A DNA stretch of 64,000 nucleotides. Source: Nocardia mexicana NBRC 108244 (lineage in GTDB: Bacteria; Actinomycetota; Actinomycetes; Mycobacteriales; Mycobacteriaceae). Below the pieces are notes generated by a model, which did not search any database, was not told where the DNA came from, and saw only the letters and a list, made by a program, of their open reading frames with translations. The position numbers were made by a program, and so were the translations under genes. The stretch covers positions 186,001 through 250,000 of the forward strand of contig NZ_BDBV01000001.1 in NCBI RefSeq assembly GCF_001613165.1, given 5' to 3'. This document shows, one piece after another, positions 60,701-64,000 of the stretch. Numbering within the stretch: position 1 is the stretch's first letter; each line of letters opens with the position of its first letter.

Positions 60701-61708
60701 CATGTCCTCGTGCCGGAAACGCTGGTGTCGCAGCGCACCGATCACCTGGGTACGGACCTGGGAGACAACGGATCCGACGGTGGCGACGTCGAGACCGGTC
60801 AGCCGCAGCGGAACCACGTTCGACATCGCGCCCGCCGACCGTCGCAGGGCCAGCGTCGTGCGGGCGGGGACGGGCATCGTCAGCGTGATGTCGGCACGGG
60901 CCGCGGTGCGGGCCAGGTAGCAGGCGAACGCCGCGATGACCAGCTCCGGGAACGTGGCTCCGTGCCGGGCCTGGGCGTCGATGAGCAGCCGTGCCGCCGC
61001 GTCGTCCAGGGCGCCGGTGACATGGTGCGGTGCGCGCGTCGGCGGCGCCGGTCGCCCGGCCAGGCCCGCCGGGCCGTCGAATCCGGTCAGCTGGGCGCGC
61101 CAATACTCCCGGTCGGCCTGCGCCCGCGGCGATTCCAGGTAGGCCCGTTCGTCCGCCAGGATCTCCGCCACCGACATCGCCCCGCACCCCGCGGCCGCGT
61201 CGGCGCCGACCGCCGTCCGGTACAGCTGCGCCGTCCGGCGCAGCACCGCGGCGGCGCCGACGCCGTCCAGCACGATGTGGTGGCTGCGAAGGTAGAGCAA
61301 ATGCCGCGTCGGCGTCACCGTGAAGACAGCGGCGACGGTCAGATCGTCGGCGAGGGGATCTAGGGGCGTGGTGTGGTCCTGCGCCATCCGCCGCCGCGCC
61401 GCCGCGATCGGATCCGCCTCGCCCGCCAGATCGATCATCTCCAGCGGCAGTTCCGCCGCCGGGTCGACATACTGGCGCGGATAGCCGTCGACGAGCCGAA
61501 AGCGCAGGTGCGGCGACTCGAGCTCGCGCGCCGCGCGCCGTGCGCACCCCGCGATCGACTCGAGCTCCAGGTGGCCGGACAGATCCAGATACATGGCGAC
61601 GGTGACCGGAACCTCCGGGTACAGCTGCTGCACCAGCCACCAGGCCCACTGCGCCTTCGACAGCGGATACGTTTCCCCGGTGCCGGGATCCGGCCGTGCC
61701 GTCAACAC
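57800..61708 (-). CDS. Single-module nonribosomal peptide synthetase, C-A-T-TE
   Basis: A 1302-aa protein. The condensation-type domain (about residues 10-440) has the active HHxxxDG motif as SHHIVLDGVG. The adenylation domain (about 470-965) has YTSGTTGIPKG, FNGYGPTEA, YRTGDLV, GRIDGQVQVHGRRVEPAEVE and NGKVNRAALP. The thiolation domain has DDDFFELGGNSLLG (Ser is the phosphopantetheine site, near 992). The thioesterase (about 1075-1302) has GWSLGGQ and a C-terminal THAQLTNSDVV His region. Pocket residues read tentatively from Asp-Ala in STFDAHLLE do not allow a safe substrate call. GTG 61708 is chosen; it is divergent by 50 bp from the diiron oxygenase gene. One module suggests a very small product or transfer onto a partner. 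Confidence 0.92.
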   Translation of the reverse strand: MLTARPDPGTGETYPLSKAQWAWWLVQQLYPEVPVTVAMYLDLSGHLELESIAGCARRAARELESPHLRFRLVDGYPRQYVDPAAELPLEMIDLAGEADPIAAARRRMAQDHTTPLDPLADDLTVAAVFTVTPTRHLLYLRSHHIVLDGVGAAAVLRRTAQLYRTAVGADAAAGCGAMSVAEILADERAYLESPRAQADREYWRAQLTGFDGPAGLAGRPAPPTRAPHHVTGALDDAAARLLIDAQARHGATFPELVIAAFACYLARTAARADITLTMPVPARTTLALRRSAGAMSNVVPLRLTGLDVATVGSVVSQVRTQVIGALRHQRFRHEDMADSHEAMLGGFGPVLNVLGFVEPLRLGPVVGQARLLALGPVPDLQVNGYQAGPDERCVSIDFQANPARYPRETVVAQHRMFLEYFRDFLAAETGLAATGLGCPAPPPQVLPPAGPVRLLRELLSADRAPETVAVRDGDRTMTYREIDESSSRWARELLSRGAGPEEIVVVAIPRSLESVLALWIVAKTGACLVPIDPADPMSRIAAVIADSGARRGVTVSSVRDRLPRCAAGEFPDVDWLVLDNEESAVARHPATPIDDGELPWVLRPDQAAYVIYTSGTTGIPKGVAVSHRGLGSLTDYLIGHYDLGPDSVLLHSHTSTFDAHLLELLAAFRAGGQLVVAPPTVPAGADLARLIRDTGCTLLQTAPAVLATLSPDEVPGLVAVAIGGEACPAKLVRQWASRVRLFNGYGPTEATVMATETGAMSADAPVTIGRPLPGVFAVVLDSRLRQVREGAKGELYLGGIGVAEYYLGNPAGTAARFVADPFAAGRRLYRTGDLVGVGTDGSFEFFGRIDGQVQVHGRRVEPAEVESALLAVPEIAYAVVVVADPGTPGARLVGYVVAHDGTRLDTAAILRRLRGELPSTLVPSALLELGELPLAGNGKVNRAALPPPSPAERPYRAPRTDLEHVVADRFATVLGRPRVGLDDDFFELGGNSLLGVAVSAELTERTGLPVTVRWLYTAPTVRLLAERLAGDDSATDDDALGALLALRRNGTRPPLFCVHSAVPLAWCYAGLARYITDRPVYGLQASALADAPTTIEDLADSYIDIMLGVQPEGPYHLLGWSLGGQIAHAVAARLRDRGATVAVLAMLDSVVIPAGTDPPPEPRMRDLLTHLLGDEPEDADAAPDVTAAEAAAELAGAGACFGSGLSASQLERLHRGYLVGVALAHDYRPKVYDGDLLYFSATRGITELLDAEVWRPYVTGKLIEHPVDATHAQLTNSDVVAVIGPVLADHLARTADATAAAH

Positions 61709-61758
61709 GCCTCCCTCGGAGTCGGACAACCGTTGGCGTTTCGGAGCAAACTTACGGC

Positions 61759-62826
61759 ATGCGCTGTGAACCATCGGTGATCTCCGCGGGACGCTCCGCT
61801 GTGGCCGCCGAAACCGCCGCGGCCGTCGAAACCGATCCGGTGGCCCCGGCCCTGCCCGCGCCGCGCGGCGAGCTGTCCGGCGCGCTCGTCCGGCTGCTGC
61901 GCGGCGACACCTGCTGCACGGATATCGATATCGCCGCCGCGGACCCCTACGGCGACGATCTGCAGCTGGCCCTGCACGTCTGCTACGAACTGCACTATCA
62001 CGGCTTCGCCGGGGTGGATCCGCGCTGGGAGTGGGATCCGGCCCTGCTGCGGCGGCGCGCACAACTGGAACAGCGCCTGCTGACCGCGCTGCGCGCCGAT
62101 GTCGCGGGCGGGCGCGACCTCGACGCCGAACTGGAACGGCTGGTGACCGCGCCGGTCGAACCCGCCGGCGTCGGCTCGTTCCTGCTCGGCGAGGGCCGGT
62201 GGTGGCAGGTGTGCGAGTACTTCGTGCACCGGTCGATCTACCACCACAAGGAGGCCGATCCGTACGCGTGGGTGATTCCGCGGCTGCGCGGACAGGCCAA
62301 GGCCGCGCTGGTCGCGGTGGAATTCGACGAGTTCGGCGGCGGCCGCGGGGACCGGGTGCACGCCCGGCTGTTCGCGGACCTGCTCGACGGCGCCGGGCTG
62401 AACTCGGACTATCTGCACTACCTGGACGCGGTGCCCGCGCCGATGCTGACGCTGGTGAACATGATGTCGCTGTTCGGCCTGCACCGCGCGCTGCGGGGCG
62501 CGCTGGTCGGTCACTTCGCCGCGGTGGAGATCACGTCGCCGCCCGCGTCGCGCCGCATGGCCGACACCCTGCGGCGGTTGGGGGCCGACCCGGCATGCGT
62601 GCGGTTCTACACCGAACACGTCGAGGCGGACGCCGTGCACGAGCAGATCATGCGTCGCGACGTGCTCGGCGATCTGCTCGCTCACGAACCGGAGCTCACC
62701 GAGTCGGTCGTCTTCGGCATCCAGGCCACCGGCGTGCTCGAGGACCGCATCGAGCGCCACCTGCTCGACAGCTGGAAATCCGGGCAGAGCTCCCTGCGCG
62801 TCACCGAGCCGAGGGAGACGGGTTAG
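61759..62826 (+). CDS. Heme-oxygenase-like diiron oxygenase (iron-containing redox enzyme family)
   Basis: A 355-aa all-helical protein of the HDO group. Likely iron ligands are in CYELHYHGF (Glu, His), FVHRSIYHHKEADPYAW, ALVAVEFDEFGG and YTEHVEADAVHEQIM (Glu, Asp, His). Known members (UndA-, SznF-, BesC-like) carry out oxidative decarboxylation, N-oxygenation or C-C cleavage. ATG 61759 (MRCEPS) gives an N-terminal extension of about 50 residues before the conserved part. It ends immediately before the methyltransferase GTG, and a CDGSH gene overlaps that, so the three form an operon, divergent from the NRPS. Confidence 0.85.
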   Translation: MRCEPSVISAGRSAVAAETAAAVETDPVAPALPAPRGELSGALVRLLRGDTCCTDIDIAAADPYGDDLQLALHVCYELHYHGFAGVDPRWEWDPALLRRRAQLEQRLLTALRADVAGGRDLDAELERLVTAPVEPAGVGSFLLGEGRWWQVCEYFVHRSIYHHKEADPYAWVIPRLRGQAKAALVAVEFDEFGGGRGDRVHARLFADLLDGAGLNSDYLHYLDAVPAPMLTLVNMMSLFGLHRALRGALVGHFAAVEITSPPASRRMADTLRRLGADPACVRFYTEHVEADAVHEQIMRRDVLGDLLAHEPELTESVVFGIQATGVLEDRIERHLLDSWKSGQSSLRVTEPRETG

Positions 62827-63507
62827 GTGCGGGCTGAGCCCTCGGACATGATCCTGGTGCGCGCGCCCGGGGTGTACCGGCCGCAGGAGGATACGAGGCT
62901 ACTCATCCGCGCGATGGCCGCGGCGGCGATACCGCGCGGCGGGACGATGCTCGACGTCTGCACCGGGTCCGGGGCCGTCGCCGTCGCAGCGGCGCTCCTC
63001 GGTGGCGCGGAACACGTTACCGCGGTGGATATTTCGCGTTCCGCGCTGATCTCGGCATGGCTCAACAGCCGCCTCCGCCGGACTCGGATCGAGCTGCTGC
63101 ACGGCGAGTTCGCCGAGGTGCTCGGCCACCGCCGCTTCGATGTCGTGCTGGCGAACCCGCCGTACGTGCCCGGCCCCGTGCCCACGCCCACGTACGGACC
63201 CGCCCGCGCCTGGGAGGCGGGTCCGGCCGGGCGGGCGGTGCTCGACCCGCTGTGCCGGATACTGCCGAACCTGTTGAACCCGAAGGGTATCGGCCTGATC
63301 GTGCACTCGTCGCTGTGCGATGTCGATGCCACGGTCCGGGACCTGCGCGACGGCGGCCTGAAGGCGGCGATCGTGGCCCGGGAGATCAACGAGTTCGGTC
63401 CCGTGCTGCGCGCCCGCGCGCCCTGGCTGGAATCGGCCGGGCTGATCGAGCCCGGCCAACGATACGAGGAGTTGGTGGTCGTCCGTGCCGACCGAACCGC
63501 AACGTGA
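62827..63507 (+). CDS. HemK2/PrmC-like SAM-dependent methyltransferase
   Basis: A 226-aa class I methyltransferase. PGVYRPQEDTRLLIRAM is typical of the HemK/Mtq2 branch. The SAM motif is MLDVCTGSGAVAVAAALLG (residues 41-59), the acidic residue is at DIS (68-70), and the catalytic NPPY is at 110-113, which marks methylation of a planar nitrogen such as glutamine amide or adenine N6. GTG 62827 directly follows the oxygenase stop. It overlaps the CDGSH gene by 23 bp. This may be a small-molecule or protein methyltransferase dedicated to the neighbouring pathway. Confidence 0.88.
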   Translation: MRAEPSDMILVRAPGVYRPQEDTRLLIRAMAAAAIPRGGTMLDVCTGSGAVAVAAALLGGAEHVTAVDISRSALISAWLNSRLRRTRIELLHGEFAEVLGHRRFDVVLANPPYVPGPVPTPTYGPARAWEAGPAGRAVLDPLCRILPNLLNPKGIGLIVHSSLCDVDATVRDLRDGGLKAAIVAREINEFGPVLRARAPWLESAGLIEPGQRYEELVVVRADRTAT

Positions 63508-63688
63508 CCCGCGCCGCGTCGTCCTCACCAAGGACGGCCCGGCACTGATCGAGGGACCGGTGGACCTGGTCACCGACGACGGCGCCACTCTCCACTGCGA
63601 CCGGTTCGTCGTCGCGGTCTGCCTGTGCCGACGCTCCCGCGACTACCCGCTCTGCGACACCAGCCACCGCCGCCACCGCCGCGACTGA
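63485..63688 (+). CDS. CDGSH-type iron-sulfur protein
   Basis: A 67-aa protein with the [2Fe-2S] motif C-x-C-x2-S-x3-P-x-C-D-x-S-H: Cys46, Cys48, Cys57 and His61 (CLCRRSRDYPLCDTSH). CDGSH appears as CDTSH. It is an electron-transfer or cluster protein, probably serving the diiron oxygenase two genes upstream. GTG 63485 lies inside the end of the methyltransferase gene, indicating coupling. Too short for a second CDGSH motif. Confidence 0.9.
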   Translation: MPTEPQRDPRRVVLTKDGPALIEGPVDLVTDDGATLHCDRFVVAVCLCRRSRDYPLCDTSHRRHRRD

Positions 63689-63694
63689 GACCGC

Positions 63695-64000
63695 TCACCC
63701 GGGGCAGAGCCGGTCCAGCGCGGCCTGGCTGTCCTCGTCGGCGGCGCGATAGATGATCAGCCGCTGGTCCGGATCGTGCAGCGGTACCAGGGCCTCGTAG
63801 GCCACCGTGACCGTGCCGATGTCGGGATGCCTCAGGGTCTTGCGACCCCGGCCGTTCACCCGGACGTCTCGCTTCGCCCACAGGCGTTCGAACTCGCTAC
63901 TGCGGGAACGGAATTCCCCGATCAGGTCGGCGAGGACGCGGTCCTCCGGATGGGCGGCCCAGGCGGCGCGCAGATCGGCGATGCCCTCGCGCACGGTGCG
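63695..64000 (-). CDS. XRE-family regulator, C-terminal MmyB-like ligand domain (cut by window edge)
   Basis: The last 101 codons of a minus-strand gene that continues past 64000. REGIADLRAAWAAHPEDRVLADLIGEFRSRSSEFERLWAKRDVRV is the MmyB-like/MLTR ligand-binding region. KTLRHPDIGTVTVAYEALVPLHDPDQRLIIYRAADEDSQAALDRL is its C-terminal end. Proteins of this type carry an N-terminal helix-turn-helix, not visible here, and respond to fatty-acid-like ligands. Convergent with the CDGSH gene, 6 bp apart. Confidence 0.88.
   Translation of the reverse strand, partial: RTVREGIADLRAAWAAHPEDRVLADLIGEFRSRSSEFERLWAKRDVRVNGRGRKTLRHPDIGTVTVAYEALVPLHDPDQRLIIYRAADEDSQAALDRLCPG

Noticed and set aside
1..64000. 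Search by eye for tRNA, rRNA, CRISPR repeats, insertion sequences, integrases or attachment sites
   Set aside because: None was found; the only tandem repeat array is the 18-bp coding repeat at 43867-43938.

Overview
The window is a chromosomal segment of a very GC-rich actinobacterium, most likely a Nocardia or a close relative in the mycolic-acid Corynebacteriales. Three things point there: strong G/C bias at third codon positions, frequent GTG/TTG and leaderless-looking starts, and a gene order matching the Mycobacterium tuberculosis Rv3198c-Rv3204 block (uvrD2, mycoredoxin, nudC, potassium channel, adnA, adnB, lipV, alkyltransferase-like). An antigen-85-like esterase and a one-module NRPS fit the same group. 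I saw no tRNA, rRNA, CRISPR array, insertion sequence or phage gene.

Layout. (1) 1-18036 is the conserved DNA-repair/redox block. It is interrupted by accessory genes: LtrA, DUF3592, a SARP-like regulator, a haloacid-dehalogenase-like hydrolase, and MarR behind a remnant of an EVE-domain gene. uvrD2, adnBA and lipV-atl each carry a PafBC-like (RecA-independent damage) promoter, and a near-consensus LexA box precedes lipV. (2) 18115-21740 holds a VOC protein, a MobA-MoeA fusion, a limonene-epoxide-hydrolase-like gene with a KstR-type box, and GNAT. (3) 21806-29557 is a sulfur-scavenging locus: a peptide-type ABC importer transcribed divergently from a Cys-type arylsulfatase. The importer operon is preceded by a leaderless 24-codon ORF with five consecutive Cys codons, the hallmark of a cysteine-responsive attenuator. 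(4) 29633-38758 contains two small genes, then narGHJI with a long leader and a strong terminator, then an atypical Ser/Thr kinase. (5) 38839-40451 is a VOC-PadR module with two near-identical palindromic operators, then DUF1772. (6) 40535-44690 is an unusual minus-strand operon: MauE/DoxX-like membrane protein, a Tat-exported 84-aa peptide with a VYGNxN repeat, a two-domain glycosyltransferase, and a secreted alpha-amylase. (7) 45055-54326 holds a four-gene operon (flavin monooxygenase, beta-lactamase-fold hydrolase, acyl-CoA ligase, amidohydrolase) with a second KstR-type box and a TetR operator, then a luciferase-like oxidoreductase and a Baeyer-Villiger-type monooxygenase. (8) 54533-64000 holds TfoX-N, a Tat-exported purple acid phosphatase, an Ag85-like esterase, a C-A-T-TE NRPS divergent from a diiron oxygenase/methyltransferase/CDGSH unit, and the end of an XRE/MmyB-type regulator.

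Connections. The MobA-MoeA fusion could supply cofactor steps needed by NarG. The arylsulfatase and ABC importer look like a sulfate-ester scavenging pair under cysteine control. The two KstR-like boxes tie two distant units to a possible steroid/lipid regulon. The least explained element is the MauE / VYGN-peptide / glycosyltransferase / amylase operon.
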